A DNA stretch of 64,000 bases from a virus. Shown here piece by piece: positions 25,399 through 34,130 of the stretch. The position numbers were made by a program, and so were the translations under genes. The stretch covers positions 94,679-158,678 of IMG/VR virus record IMGVR_UViG_3300044765_000092; one strand, written 5' to 3'. Position 1 is the stretch's first letter. The number at the start of each line of letters is the position of its first letter. The notes below the pieces were generated by a model, which had not been told where the DNA came from, did not search any database, and saw only the letters and a program-made list of their open reading frames with translations.

Positions 25399-25452
25399 AG
25401 ACAACCGTGATGTGGCCCACGGTCAGGCACTTGTCTCACTTGAATTTACAGC
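25399..25452 (-). promoter_or_regulatory. Leader element of nrdB
   Basis: The motif GCTGTAAATTCA (minus strand, 25441-25452) is followed four bases later by a two-part stem. AGACAA/TTGTCT encloses CCGTG/CACGG across 25399-25436. The nrdB ATG is 15 bases further on. The position matches other leader elements in the window. Confidence 0.5.
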
Positions 25453-25459
25453 ATAGTGG

Positions 25460-25633
25460 TCAGCTGAAGGTCGGTGGCCTGAACACCTGTTCCAAAACTC
25501 CACGTAGTTTGGACCGTTCTTCAGGCGTCCAGGGTTGGATCACATCTCCAGTGCTGATCTCGATGCCTTGTTCACGCATCGACTCCAGCAGAAACTGCCT
25601 GAACCACGGATCGGTTTGTATTGGATTGTCCAT
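25460..25633 (-). CDS. Small unknown protein
   Basis: This 57-residue protein starts at 25633 (AGGAAG upstream), inside the end of the preceding gene in another frame. It is helical with an acidic and aromatic composition (DPWFRQFLLESMREQG). It sits between nrdB and the small membrane protein. The function is unknown. Confidence 0.5.
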   Translation of the reverse strand: MDNPIQTDPWFRQFLLESMREQGIEISTGDVIQPWTPEERSKLRGVLEQVFRPPTFS

Positions 25634-25889
25634 TTCGGATCTCTTCCTGATGCACGCCGCGCCACCATGGTCGGACCTTGAGGCGCTTGACCGGCTTGAC
25701 ACGGGCGATCGTCACCCATTGAGTGTCGTGTGGATGATCAGTATCAGTGAATTTGACGATGCAACGATTCGGTCTACGGCTGTCGTGCTTGAACACGGTG
25801 GCTGGTCGTCCATAGACTATGACCTCCGATCCAAGCGGCATCGTCATGTGTTTCCAGCACGCAAACTTACGACGTTGGTGAGCGTTCAT
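25572..25889 (-). CDS. Small basic beta-rich protein
   Basis: This 105-residue protein begins basic, then shows alternating beta strands (SEVIVYGRPATVFKH, NRCIVKFTDTD, WVTIARVKPVKRLKV). This looks like a small OB- or SH3-type barrel. It overlaps the next gene by 62 bases. No specific family was recognised. Confidence 0.5.
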   Translation of the reverse strand: MNAHQRRKFACWKHMTMPLGSEVIVYGRPATVFKHDSRRPNRCIVKFTDTDHPHDTQWVTIARVKPVKRLKVRPWWRGVHQEEIRNGQSNTNRSVVQAVSAGVDA

Positions 25890-26113
25890 CGTTCGTTCCT
25901 TTCACGCTGATCTACACGTATGTTCCACAACTCAGCTATAGATGCGTACAGACCGACTAACGGCGGCACTGCAAATAGCAGAACCAAGGTCAGGGTCAGC
26001 CGATCTAGTTTGTTGTGGTAGACTGCAGTGGTCTGATACACCGCCCAGGCCAGAACTGCGAGTATCAGCAACTCGATCGTAGCAATTGCGAGCTGTCCCT
26101 TAGCTGCTCTCAT
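25886..26113 (-). CDS. Small two-helix membrane protein
   Basis: This 75-residue protein starts at 26113, where ATGA overlaps the stop of the zinc-ribbon gene. It has two hydrophobic helices (about 10-29 and 39-58) separated by a basic loop, and a charged tail. It is likely inserted in the host inner membrane. The function is unknown. Confidence 0.55.
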   Translation of the reverse strand: MRAAKGQLAIATIELLILAVLAWAVYQTTAVYHNKLDRLTLTLVLLFAVPPLVGLYASIAELWNIRVDQRERNER

Positions 26114-26316
26114 GATTTCTGCCCTGGAATCGGATTTACATACAAAGTGCAGGCACAAGTCGGGCACTTGATGTATCGTAGAACGCCGTTACTTATGCCG
26201 TTCGACGCTTGCGTATCCGATTGCAGACACTCGACCTCCGTCTTACAATTGGTGCAGCGTCCGTTGTATTTGAGGTCTTCGGGCTTGATGCCTTGCTTTG
26301 TGATCTTAATCGCCAT
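26110..26316 (-). CDS. Small zinc-ribbon protein
   Basis: This 68-residue protein has two CxxC pairs, CTNC (about 21) and CPTC (about 51), separated by a polar stretch. This is the usual pattern of a zinc ribbon. AAAGGA precedes the start, which directly follows the stop of the preceding small gene. Such proteins are common near phage nucleotide genes. The binding partner is unknown. Confidence 0.6.
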   Translation of the reverse strand: MAIKITKQGIKPEDLKYNGRCTNCKTEVECLQSDTQASNGISNGVLRYIKCPTCACTLYVNPIPGQKS

Positions 26317-26319
26317 CAT

Positions 26320-26448
26320 TCAGTCCTTTCTAGTTAAGCGAAAACCTACCCACCACAGGTCTAGGCGGAAGAACCAGCGACCACCGTGTAGACCAAAGCC
26401 TACACGCAGCATCCGGTTCTTCGCGTCCAGCGGGAGTCGGGTAATCAC
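26320..26448 (-). CDS. Very small conserved-type protein next to nrdA
   Basis: This 42-residue protein is encoded from GTG 26448, overlapping the nrdA stop (GTGA), so it is translationally coupled to nrdA. It is basic and aromatic (RVGFGLHGGRWFFRLDLWWVGFRL), with alternating hydrophobic residues like two beta strands. Its stop is directly followed by the next start. The coupling and the tight fit make it a likely real gene, though it is very short. Confidence 0.5.
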   Translation of the reverse strand: MITRLPLDAKNRMLRVGFGLHGGRWFFRLDLWWVGFRLTRKD

Positions 26449-28820
26449 TGACAAGCCTCGCAGTCGGGCCCCGCATCAATCGAGCACACTCGACCACCAG
26501 TCCAGTTCTCGCCACCGAGCTGTTCCTCCTGGGTAGGGGCATCGGTCGGTGCTTTCTCGTCGCGTTCTACCCGCTTGTTCAACGTCTGAGGCTCGGATTC
26601 CGACGCACGTGAGTACAGATAGTAGTTGGTCTTGACCCCACAACGCCACGATTCAAAGTAGTTGGCACTGATGCGATCGCCAAGCGAGTCGAAGTCCTCG
26701 TTCGGATCGTAGAACGAATTGAGCGACTGGCTCTGGTCGATCCACACCTGACGGGCGGCTGCACACCAGATAGACCATCGTTGGTCTACGTCCTTGGCAC
26801 ATGGGGTTGGCAGACCATACGGGTTGTCAACCACCGTCGGCGCAATGACCTTGAAGATGCCGCTCAGGTTTTCCTTGTGCGACACAAGTTCCCACGGCAG
26901 TTCGTGTGACTGCAAGACACCTGTGATGTTCGCAATCGTTGCCGTAGGAGCAATGGCCATGAGCTCGCTATTGCGCATCCCACCCTTGACCAGGTCACGC
27001 AGCTCGCTCTCTGTGGCAAACGGAGTATCAAGCTCGATCGCGAGTCCAAAGTCGAGGATACGCTTGGTCGTCAACGTGTCGGGTGGCAACACACCATCAG
27101 CCCACAGCGACTCGCTGAACTTGGGATAAGTTCCACGTTCTCGTGCCAGCAGCGCACTTTCGTGAATGGCGGTCAGGCTGATCTGGCGCCAGACTTCGAA
27201 CGCATACTTGACGTGGTCGACCGAGTCGTATGGGATGCCAAGCATTTGAATGGCCTGTGCTTCGCCCATCGCCCCGAGGCCGATTGCCCGATCCTCGTTT
27301 TGGAACTTAGTTCCACGTTCGTGCGGCACGAACCCAACACTGATCACGCTGTCTAGGTTGCGGACCTTGAGGCGAACTGCCTTTTCGAGATCAGAGTTCC
27401 ACTCGTATCCGCCTTTCTGATTCGGCGTCAGCAAGTGTCGCTGGTGCGCCAAATTGATGGACCCAAGGTTGCAGACGAAACTGATATCGGGCCCGTCTCG
27501 CAATAGGATCTCAGTACAGAGATTTGAGTGATGGACCGTGCCCGAGCGCTTCTGCATATAGCGAGCGTTGCTCGTGTCCTTGAAGCAAGGCCACCATGTT
27601 CCGTGCTGAAACGCGCGGGTCAGGATCTTTTGCCAGAGCTTGACAGCCGGCATCGTGCGCTTGGCCAAGCCAGCTTCTTCGTATTGCTTGTAGAGTTGCG
27701 TGAACTTCTTGTTGCCCGGCTCGTCATAGACTTCGTGCAACATTGGCACGTCTTTGGGGTCGAACAACGACCAGTCGGCCTTGGCTTCGACTCGACGCAT
27801 GAACTCGTCAGGAATCCACAGCGCTGGGAACAGATCGTGAGCACGTCCACGCTCGTCGCCGGGTTCCCGTAGATCGAGGAACGCCTCGATATCAGCGTGC
27901 CACGGCTCCATGTACACGGCGCCGCTGCCCTTGCGCTTACCACTCTGGTCAAAGCCGATCAGAGTGTCGTTGTACATCTTGAGGTATGGGATCGGGCCAC
28001 CAGCTCGACCACCAGTGCTGCTGATCTTACTGCCGTGTGCGCGAATGGGAGTGACCGAAATCGAATCGCCCCCAGCGAACTTGGAGTAGTTCGCGGTCTC
28101 GCGCAGGCAATCGAAGATGGCATCAGTGTCATCGTCCATGAAGTGGCCGAAGCACGAGCTCAGTTGCGGGAACACGGTTCCAGAATTGAACAGCGTTGGC
28201 GTGCTGTTCATGTCACGAAAATCAGAGTATTGGTTGTAGTATTCGAGTGCGTAATGGGTACGCATCTCTTTTGTCGGCTCGTCGAGCGCGACGCCCATTG
28301 CTACTCGCATCCAGAAGAACTGCGGCAACTCGATGACCGTGCCTTCTTTGTTGCGGATAAAGTAACGATCGGCCAAGGTCTGGAGACCTAGATACTGAAA
28401 CTTGAGATCGCGGGACGGGTCGATAGCCTTGTTGATGGCATCCAGGTCAAACTGGTCAGGGTCCATCAACTGTGACGAAAGCCGACCAGCATCGATACCG
28501 CGTTGTAGATAAGTTGAGATGTGAGGGTACTTGACGGACCCTTCGTTGGCGAACTTGTAGATCATCTGCAGAAGCAGACGAGCTGACATGTACGACCATT
28601 CTGGTTCTGTGGCTGAGATCCGCTCGGCAGCGCTGACGATAGTCAGTCGTTGAACTTCTGCCGTCGGCATTTCTTCATACATTGGAATCTGCTCGAGAGC
28701 CTCAAGGCTGGCCTCCGGCAGATTAAGCCCGTGAGCAGCCCACCGGATTGCCCGGCGATGCTTCTCTCCATTAAAGGGCTCGATGGTACCGTCTCTTTTG
28801 GTTACGCGGGTAACAGACAT
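26445..28820 (-). CDS. nrdA: Class Ia ribonucleotide reductase, alpha subunit
   Basis: This 791-residue protein is the catalytic subunit that reduces nucleoside diphosphates. An N-terminal ATP-cone (VTKRDGTIEPFNGEKHRRAI) is followed by the barrel, with the active-site Cys in LSSCFGHFMDD, the NLCTEI motif (Cys and Glu of the radical site), and the C-terminal CEACQ pair that shuttles electrons from thioredoxin or glutaredoxin. ATG 28820 was chosen over an upstream ATG because MSVTRVTK starts the ATP-cone directly. Keeping an ATP-cone suggests normal dATP/ATP control. Confidence 0.93.
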   Translation of the reverse strand: MSVTRVTKRDGTIEPFNGEKHRRAIRWAAHGLNLPEASLEALEQIPMYEEMPTAEVQRLTIVSAAERISATEPEWSYMSARLLLQMIYKFANEGSVKYPHISTYLQRGIDAGRLSSQLMDPDQFDLDAINKAIDPSRDLKFQYLGLQTLADRYFIRNKEGTVIELPQFFWMRVAMGVALDEPTKEMRTHYALEYYNQYSDFRDMNSTPTLFNSGTVFPQLSSCFGHFMDDDTDAIFDCLRETANYSKFAGGDSISVTPIRAHGSKISSTGGRAGGPIPYLKMYNDTLIGFDQSGKRKGSGAVYMEPWHADIEAFLDLREPGDERGRAHDLFPALWIPDEFMRRVEAKADWSLFDPKDVPMLHEVYDEPGNKKFTQLYKQYEEAGLAKRTMPAVKLWQKILTRAFQHGTWWPCFKDTSNARYMQKRSGTVHHSNLCTEILLRDGPDISFVCNLGSINLAHQRHLLTPNQKGGYEWNSDLEKAVRLKVRNLDSVISVGFVPHERGTKFQNEDRAIGLGAMGEAQAIQMLGIPYDSVDHVKYAFEVWRQISLTAIHESALLARERGTYPKFSESLWADGVLPPDTLTTKRILDFGLAIELDTPFATESELRDLVKGGMRNSELMAIAPTATIANITGVLQSHELPWELVSHKENLSGIFKVIAPTVVDNPYGLPTPCAKDVDQRWSIWCAAARQVWIDQSQSLNSFYDPNEDFDSLGDRISANYFESWRCGVKTNYYLYSRASESEPQTLNKRVERDEKAPTDAPTQEEQLGGENWTGGRVCSIDAGPDCEACQ

Positions 28821-28858
28821 CTGTGTTTGCCTTGGCTTGTTAGGAAGTACAGAACGCA

Positions 28859-28904
28859 CAGCGCCACTGACTTAGCCTATCCAGTGGCGGAGCGCTCAAA
28901 TTAA
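28859..28904 (-). promoter_or_regulatory. Leader element of nrdA
   Basis: TTAATTTGA (minus strand, 28896-28904) is followed six bases later by a perfect 8-base stem CGCCACTG/CAGTGGCG (28862-28889) and then a 40-base stretch to the nrdA start. A second motif-like sequence, CTGTAAATTAG, contains the stop codon of the upstream gene (about 28931-28942). Confidence 0.5.
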
Positions 28905-28930
28905 ACTTCCGATTTTCCGTTGTTTGCCGT

Positions 28931-30232
28931 CTAATTTACAGGCTTATCAGGGTCTACCGGCGTAGAGTCGGTACTCGGCTGTGCGTAGAGCTTGGTGACC
29001 TTGTCCTTGAGTTGATCGATGAGCACGCCGATCTGGCCAGCAGTGTCCAACGCCAACCAAGCTTCCTCTATCAGCTTGTTCTCGGTGAGCATGCGCCAGC
29101 GTTGAACGTAGTCCTCACCGTAGAGATGAAGGAATGACACGAAGTCAGGCTTGGCGATCTGACCTCCGAGCATTGCAACGTGAACCTTCTCAGGGTCTTG
29201 CAAGTAGTCCTTGTACTCCTTGAGCTGTCTGGTCAGCGACACGCGCTCAAGCCTCTCTTTCATCGCAGCTTCAGGCCACGGCACTCCATCAGGCCCCTTG
29301 AGTTTGTCTTCCAGCAGATGGATCCTGGCCCACAGCTCAGCTTCGGTGGTCGATACACAGAATGTGTTGAGCGCCTCTCGCAACTCGGCAGGAAACTCAG
29401 TGTTCGATTCTTCAAGGAAGAAGGTGTTGCTGAATTTCCTGAGCTTGAACTCAGGACTTGGTCCACGGATTCGGCCGGCATAGCACACACGACCGCTTGG
29501 ACTGATGCTGATCGACAGCATAGACCCTGTCTGGACGTCCGCCCAATCGAATCCGATATCACCGTCGTCCTCGATACAGGCTTCTGGTTCCTTGGTCTTT
29601 GTGTAGCGACCCGGCAGCTCACCTCGACGAATGTTTTGCGCAGCCTGACGGAGACGACCACCCGGTTCGGGTTCACCGGCGCCGCGCTGCATAATGTGAG
29701 CTAGGTCCTCGCAGAGTTGCGCACATCGCTCGCGTTCTTGCAGAAACGAGGGCGACACTCGCAGCTTTGAAGCCGATATCAGGCGCAGGACCACGGCGTA
29801 ATGGTCCGTTGCTTCGCAATGGTCGACCAGAGCATTGATCTCTTCGTCCGTTGGCATCTGCTTGGCGTCTTCAGCCTTGACCACCTCGATGTCGTACAGG
29901 CCGAGCCCTTGAGCATGGGCTGTCATCTGTTCGAGTGCCATCAGTTGATCACGCGATGGCCGCATCCCAGGCTCACGGTCGGCGTGCGGTTCACCTTCGC
30001 AGGGTTGATCGGCAAGCGTGGTGGCCGCATCGATGATGGCGATGCTTTGAGCCCAGCTCGGGGCTCCGCGCTGCTGGCCGACCCAAGTCTGGAGGAGTTC
30101 ACTGCGTTCGAACATCCAGTCACGACAAGTATCTTCGGGTGGACACTTGCCGGTCAGGAGTTCAATTGCGTGCCGGAATCGAGAAAGCCACGTCGTGCTA
30201 TTGTTAGGATGTTCAGTCTTCGGATAGCTCAC
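28931..30232 (-). CDS. Unknown accessory protein
   Basis: This 433-residue protein is largely helical, with a charged, Glu-rich composition. A possible beta-rich insert (about 225-290, SMLSISISPSGRVCYAGRIRG) lies in the middle, and the C-terminus is acidic and Pro/Thr rich. The segment DEEINALVDHCEATDHYAV resembles linkers in phage accessory proteins. It overlaps the upstream gene by four bases. No family was recognised. Confidence 0.5.
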   Translation of the reverse strand: MSYPKTEHPNNSTTWLSRFRHAIELLTGKCPPEDTCRDWMFERSELLQTWVGQQRGAPSWAQSIAIIDAATTLADQPCEGEPHADREPGMRPSRDQLMALEQMTAHAQGLGLYDIEVVKAEDAKQMPTDEEINALVDHCEATDHYAVVLRLISASKLRVSPSFLQERERCAQLCEDLAHIMQRGAGEPEPGGRLRQAAQNIRRGELPGRYTKTKEPEACIEDDGDIGFDWADVQTGSMLSISISPSGRVCYAGRIRGPSPEFKLRKFSNTFFLEESNTEFPAELREALNTFCVSTTEAELWARIHLLEDKLKGPDGVPWPEAAMKERLERVSLTRQLKEYKDYLQDPEKVHVAMLGGQIAKPDFVSFLHLYGEDYVQRWRMLTENKLIEEAWLALDTAGQIGVLIDQLKDKVTKLYAQPSTDSTPVDPDKPVN

Positions 30233-30762
30233 TTGTGTTCCTTCAGATCAAGCGCGGCGTTGAAGCCAATCCAACTACTGTGCGTGCGACTGTCCGCGTA
30301 GGTGTGTGGCTCGTACGGCGGAGAACGCAGTGTCGCAATCGACAGATTCTCGGATTTACACCACCGTTCGAACAGCACGCGACGCGAGGGCCCAACACGG
30401 TTCCAAGTCTTAGCTTGAACCCGTAGGCCGCAGCAGTCGCAATAGACCGTAGGGCGCCCATCCTTGTAAACGGTGGTCAGGATCGCCAGTCGGTCGTTGT
30501 CACACTCTGGGCAGTTCTGTAGGTGAGCCCATGGATCAGATTCTGTTTCTGGTGCTGCAGACTGGTTCTCTGCCAGACTTTGCATGAGTTCCTGGCCCTG
30601 GTGACGATCAGCCTTCACCAGACTGACCCATCGCTTCAACTGCTTGATATGCTCCTGTACGACAGGCGCATCTCGACAGACCGAAGCTTCGTGGTTTTCG
30701 GTCTGCTCGTTCAGCCAGTTGATCAACGCTTCCCGGTCTTTGGTTAGATCAGCGTCGGCCAT
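30229..30762 (-). CDS. Protein with Lar-like zinc ribbon
   Basis: This 177-residue protein starts at 30762. A CPECDND...CDCCG pattern (about 88-115) has the two Cys pairs and spacing of Lar-type restriction-alleviation and similar zinc ribbons. The N-terminal half is helical. In phages, Lar-like proteins can interfere with host restriction, but only the ribbon is visible here, so this is a weak guide. Confidence 0.5.
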   Translation of the reverse strand: MADADLTKDREALINWLNEQTENHEASVCRDAPVVQEHIKQLKRWVSLVKADRHQGQELMQSLAENQSAAPETESDPWAHLQNCPECDNDRLAILTTVYKDGRPTVYCDCCGLRVQAKTWNRVGPSRRVLFERWCKSENLSIATLRSPPYEPHTYADSRTHSSWIGFNAALDLKEHK

Positions 30763-30955
30763 TGTTGTTCCCCTTGTTGTAGTACGGGCTGCCGGGCAGC
30801 GGAGCACCCGGACCGCTAGGCTCATAACCGTGGGCGCGCATGCGTTCCAACGTGCGCCGATAGTCGCTGTGGCTGCCGATCTCGTCGTAGTGAGCGAGCA
30901 GCGCCTCGTCCATCGACGGGTTGTACGGTCGGTTATTGTCGGTGGTGCTGTTCAT
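30749..30955 (-). CDS. Small unknown protein
   Basis: This 68-residue hydrophilic protein is rich in Asn, Pro and Tyr, and ends in a GNNNGRR tail. It overlaps the genes before (4 bases) and after (14 bases). No motif was recognised. Confidence 0.5.
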   Translation of the reverse strand: MNSTTDNNRPYNPSMDEALLAHYDEIGSHSDYRRTLERMRAHGYEPSGPGAPLPGSPYYNKGNNNGRR

Positions 30956-31275
30956 CGTGACGCTGCCTTGAACACCCAGAAAGCCTCGTAAGTCTCGTTG
31001 TATCCAGGTTTGTCGTATTCGACCTTCCAGCCCTGCTCACGGTACATAGACTCGAAGTTCAGCCAGTTAGGGTCGATGCTCCCACCATCGATACGACCAG
31101 CCATACGGATGGCCGCTTCTACTTCGCTACGGGTGAAGCGAACTGCTGGATACAATCCGATGCCAACCTTCTGCGCTAGCAGCGTGTTGACCGCCTTAAC
31201 CACAAAGCCCGGGATCACGTCGGCGACGGCAGCTTGCGCTTCTGCTGGGGTGAAGGGTTTGACCTTGTCGCTCAT
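30952..31275 (-). CDS. Small unknown protein
   Basis: This 107-residue protein starts at 31275, within the stop of the TelA-like gene (ATGA). The N-terminal half is helical (FTPAEAQAAVADVIPGFVVKAVNTLL) and the C-terminus is aromatic-rich. It is translationally coupled to TelA, so it may be cotranscribed with the Ter genes. No family was recognised. Confidence 0.5.
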   Translation of the reverse strand: MSDKVKPFTPAEAQAAVADVIPGFVVKAVNTLLAQKVGIGLYPAVRFTRSEVEAAIRMAGRIDGGSIDPNWLNFESMYREQGWKVEYDKPGYNETYEAFWVFKAASR

Positions 31276-32369
31276 TGCTGCCCCCACGACCGCATCTCGT
31301 TGCGCAAGGCCTCACGTGAGGCCAGCATCTTCTGCGCGTCGGCCTGACGTTGGGTCCGGCCTTGCTGCTCGATGGCCTTGACCTGCTTGAGGCGATCGAT
31401 CAGCTTGGTCTGCGTGTACTCCAGGGTCTCGGTGTCGGCCACCGACGAACGCTGGCTCAGTTGCGCGGTCTTGATGCTGGCGTCGTGCAGTATATCGGCA
31501 CGACGGCGCATCAGCTCGTTGTTCCGATCGGCGATGGCGTTGCCCAACTCGGCTCGCCGCTGTTGCTTGGCCGCCTGGAGTGCCTCGGCCAGTTGGCGGC
31601 GCCACAGTGGAAGCGTCACCTCGATGATGTCGCGGAACGTCGACTCAGTGTCAACGTTGTTCTTCTGCATGGACCGGATGTCCGGCGCGTCCATCATGCC
31701 GATCTGGACGAAGCGTTCGAGGCGATCGATCTGGCGTTCGATGCGTGTCTGCACGTTCACCTCGTCTTGCACGAGCTGCGCGTGATCCATTGATTGATCG
31801 GACTGCGCCTTGAGTGATTCGACGTAGGCCACTTGCTGAGAAAGGATGGTCTTGAGTTGCTCGACGTTGGCTTGCAGCGCGTGGACTTCCTGCAGGTTGG
31901 CCTGATAGAGGTCGTCTAGCCACTTGTTCTCGTCGCGAATCTTGACCAGCTCGGAGCGCAGGTTGTCGGCGATCTTCTCGACTTGGGTGTTGACGTCCTC
32001 GAATTTTGAGATCATCTGGGTGCGCGTGTACTTGAACTTGCTCACCAGCTTGCCGATCAGGCCATCGCCGTCCTCTGCCGGAATGGTCTTGAGATCCACG
32101 CTCTCGGTCAGCGCCAAGATGTCGGTCACACCCTTGCCCAACGAACCTAGGTCAGAGCCCTTGACCTTGTTGAGCACTTGCTCGGCCAGCTGATTGACCT
32201 TGTCGGTGCTGGACTTCCCGATATCCTCGATCACGGTCGGCAATTGAGGCTTGGTCGCTGTGACCAGTGCCGTCTGGTTGACTTGAACGGTCGGCATTGT
32301 CAGGACCTCCACGCCAGGAGTAGGGGTGGCTGTCTTCTGGCCACCGAACATGCTGTCAAAGTTCTTCAT
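31272..32369 (-). CDS. TelA/KlaA-family toxic anion resistance protein
   Basis: This protein has 365 residues. Its N-terminal linker (about 1-50) is Thr/Pro rich. The rest is a long helical body with the TelA family pattern: VDLKTIPAEDGDG, then YTRTQMISKFEDVNTQVEKIADNLRSEL and ENKWLDDLYQANL. TelA proteins go with tellurite and other stress resistance operons, but their mechanism is not established. The neighbouring TerD, TerC and VWA genes confirm the context. No N-terminal signal is present, so it is cytoplasmic. Confidence 0.8.
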   Translation of the reverse strand: MKNFDSMFGGQKTATPTPGVEVLTMPTVQVNQTALVTATKPQLPTVIEDIGKSSTDKVNQLAEQVLNKVKGSDLGSLGKGVTDILALTESVDLKTIPAEDGDGLIGKLVSKFKYTRTQMISKFEDVNTQVEKIADNLRSELVKIRDENKWLDDLYQANLQEVHALQANVEQLKTILSQQVAYVESLKAQSDQSMDHAQLVQDEVNVQTRIERQIDRLERFVQIGMMDAPDIRSMQKNNVDTESTFRDIIEVTLPLWRRQLAEALQAAKQQRRAELGNAIADRNNELMRRRADILHDASIKTAQLSQRSSVADTETLEYTQTKLIDRLKQVKAIEQQGRTQRQADAQKMLASREALRNEMRSWGQQ

Positions 32370-32392
32370 TCGTTTCTCCTTCGATCCAGTGA

Positions 32393-33112
32393 TCAGGATT
32401 TCATCAGGCTATGGATGAGGCCCACGCACAGATTCTGTTGAGTAGGCAGTTCAACGTTCAGGAACTGGAGGACGTCACGCTCCCAACCAGCCATTGAAGC
32501 CACCAGTTGCTTCATCTGCGGAGCAGAGCTGGCAACCACTTGCTGTTGAGTGAGCAACGTGGCGATCCGCTTGTTCGCGTAATCGATATCCAGAGGGTCC
32601 GTCATCTGCGCTTTGTACGCCTCCAGCTCGGACCCGGCTTTGCCGAGTTGTTCGATCAAGTAGTCAAGCTGACTAAACGCTCGCTGCGCGCGAGTACACA
32701 GGAACAGGTCTGGTCGTTTGGCTGTGTTTACCTTTTGGACGATGCCGTTGATGTGACGCCGGAAGTCGTCCATCAACTCCTGAGGGTCAGGAGCCTTCTT
32801 AAACAGACGAGTCAGTCCGGACGGTGGCTGTGTTTTCTCCTCAACGATCTTGGACAGGTCGATCAGCTCCTGTCGTGCCCGTTCTACAGGATTGGGAGGC
32901 TGCGAAGCGAGTTCAGTGAACAGCTCCGTGTTCTCCCGCATCTTTTCGCTCAGGTCAGCTCGGTAGTCCAAAATGGCAGGCCCGCTCAAGCCTTTCGGCA
33001 GGGCGGGCGTGGTCCGAGTCGGGGCCGAAGCCTTGTCCTGGACAGGCCCAGGACTAGCCTGGGCCTTCTGCTGATTTTGGAACATCCGGCTGAAATCAGC
33101 CGGGGTGGTCAT
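32393..33112 (-). CDS. Unknown protein in the Ter cluster
   Basis: This 239-residue protein starts at 33112, just after the stop of the TerD gene. A longer reading would run into TerD and has a strongly biased N-terminus. It has a Gln/Pro/Ala-rich N-terminal 45 residues and a helical body (about 75-235). It lies between TerD and TelA. In cellular genomes a similar-size protein sometimes sits beside TelA, so a partner role is possible, but I could not assign a family. Confidence 0.55.
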   Translation of the reverse strand: MTTPADFSRMFQNQQKAQASPGPVQDKASAPTRTTPALPKGLSGPAILDYRADLSEKMRENTELFTELASQPPNPVERARQELIDLSKIVEEKTQPPSGLTRLFKKAPDPQELMDDFRRHINGIVQKVNTAKRPDLFLCTRAQRAFSQLDYLIEQLGKAGSELEAYKAQMTDPLDIDYANKRIATLLTQQQVVASSAPQMKQLVASMAGWERDVLQFLNVELPTQQNLCVGLIHSLMKS

Positions 33113-33128
33113 GTTGGCCCTAGATCGA

Positions 33129-33809
33129 TCAGGCCGTCTGAAACCCGTAGAGCTTGAAGAACTCGTCCAGTCCCTTTTGGAAACCCTGGTTGACGGCCGA
33201 CACCGTCCACACGCCGTTCTTCTTGCGGATCTCGACGAACAGCAAGGCTGTCGCGTCCGGCGCATCGTCTTCCAGATCGTAGTTGGCCAGCACTTCGTTG
33301 GTCGCCCCGTTGACCATGCGTGCGAACGAATTGCGCACCTGCCCGAAGTTCTGCTTGCGGTTCACCGCATCGTGAATGGTGACGATGCAGTGCAGGACAT
33401 TGACCTCGGCTGGCAGCCGATCGAAGTGGATTTCGATGGTCTCGTCCGGCTCCTTGTCGCCGGTACCACTGCCGCCCGTCGTGTCGTCACCACTGTGGAT
33501 CAACGCGCAACCCGGTGTCGTGGGCTTGCCACGTTTCGGCACATTGGTGTCAACGAACGTGGTCTTGCCGTCTTCCGTGCGGGTTTGGCTGTTGTAGTAG
33601 AGAACGAAGTCCTCGCTGTAGCCCTTTCCGAACGGATAGGCCGGATCGCCGTTATCGACCAGCGCGACGATCGATGCATCGAGATCGTAGTCGCTGCCGG
33701 TGCCGAACTGCTGCGGTGTCCAGCCGAGCTGGAGAATCATGTGGTTGATGGCCGAGCCGTCGGCCTTTTGCATCTTGAGCTTGGAGCCCTTGGTCATTTG
33801 GAGAGCCAT
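33129..33809 (-). CDS. TerD-family protein
   Basis: This 226-residue protein begins with the TerD core: MTKGSKLKMQKADGS, the calcium-binding type sequence DYDLDASIVALVD, and later DKEPDETIEIHFDRLP and NRKQNFGQV. TerD proteins are cytoplasmic, calcium-binding and often membrane-associated. They occur with TerC in stress and tellurite resistance sets. An insert with Gly/Ser (about 125-140) makes it slightly longer than usual. It is in the same direction as TelA and TerC. Confidence 0.85.
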   Translation of the reverse strand: MALQMTKGSKLKMQKADGSAINHMILQLGWTPQQFGTGSDYDLDASIVALVDNGDPAYPFGKGYSEDFVLYYNSQTRTEDGKTTFVDTNVPKRGKPTTPGCALIHSGDDTTGGSGTGDKEPDETIEIHFDRLPAEVNVLHCIVTIHDAVNRKQNFGQVRNSFARMVNGATNEVLANYDLEDDAPDATALLFVEIRKKNGVWTVSAVNQGFQKGLDEFFKLYGFQTA

Positions 33810-33830
33810 GATCAGATTCCTTTCGTTGGT

Positions 33831-34130
33831 TCAGAGCGGCGTTGTTTCTACGCCGTTGTTTGGAGCGCTGACATTCGGTTCGTCAGCATCGTGGACTACA
33901 CCTGCAGGCCGCTGCTGCGCACCGTAATACTCGTCGTTGTCCACAGCTACTATAGCGACCGCCTTCATCGACTGCCTGAACGCTTCTGTAGCCGGACCTT
34001 GGGTCTTGACGATTGTGCAGGTCGTTTGTTCCCCATTGGCTTTGCGGTTCAGCTTTGACAGCAGGGTTTCGAGATTGCGACGACTGAGGTATACGGTTTG
34101 CACAGCACGGTTACTCCGACTAGAAGACAA
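33831..34130 (-). CDS. Small unknown protein in the Ter cluster
   Basis: This 99-residue protein begins with QTVYLSRRNLETLLSKLNRK, a helix-forming basic segment seen in small phage proteins. This is followed by a short beta strand (CTIVKTQG) and an Asn/Asp/Pro-rich tail. It overlaps the TerC stop by 11 bases. It may be a phage-specific insertion into the Ter operon. Confidence 0.55.
   Translation of the reverse strand: MSSSRSNRAVQTVYLSRRNLETLLSKLNRKANGEQTTCTIVKTQGPATEAFRQSMKAVAIVAVDNDEYYGAQQRPAGVVHDADEPNVSAPNNGVETTPL

Noticed and set aside
26330-26542. Alternative frame overlapping the end of nrdA
   Set aside because: It overlaps the nrdA C-terminus for about 100 bases and has no ribosome binding site. 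The 42-residue GTG frame starting at 26448 explains the gap better.
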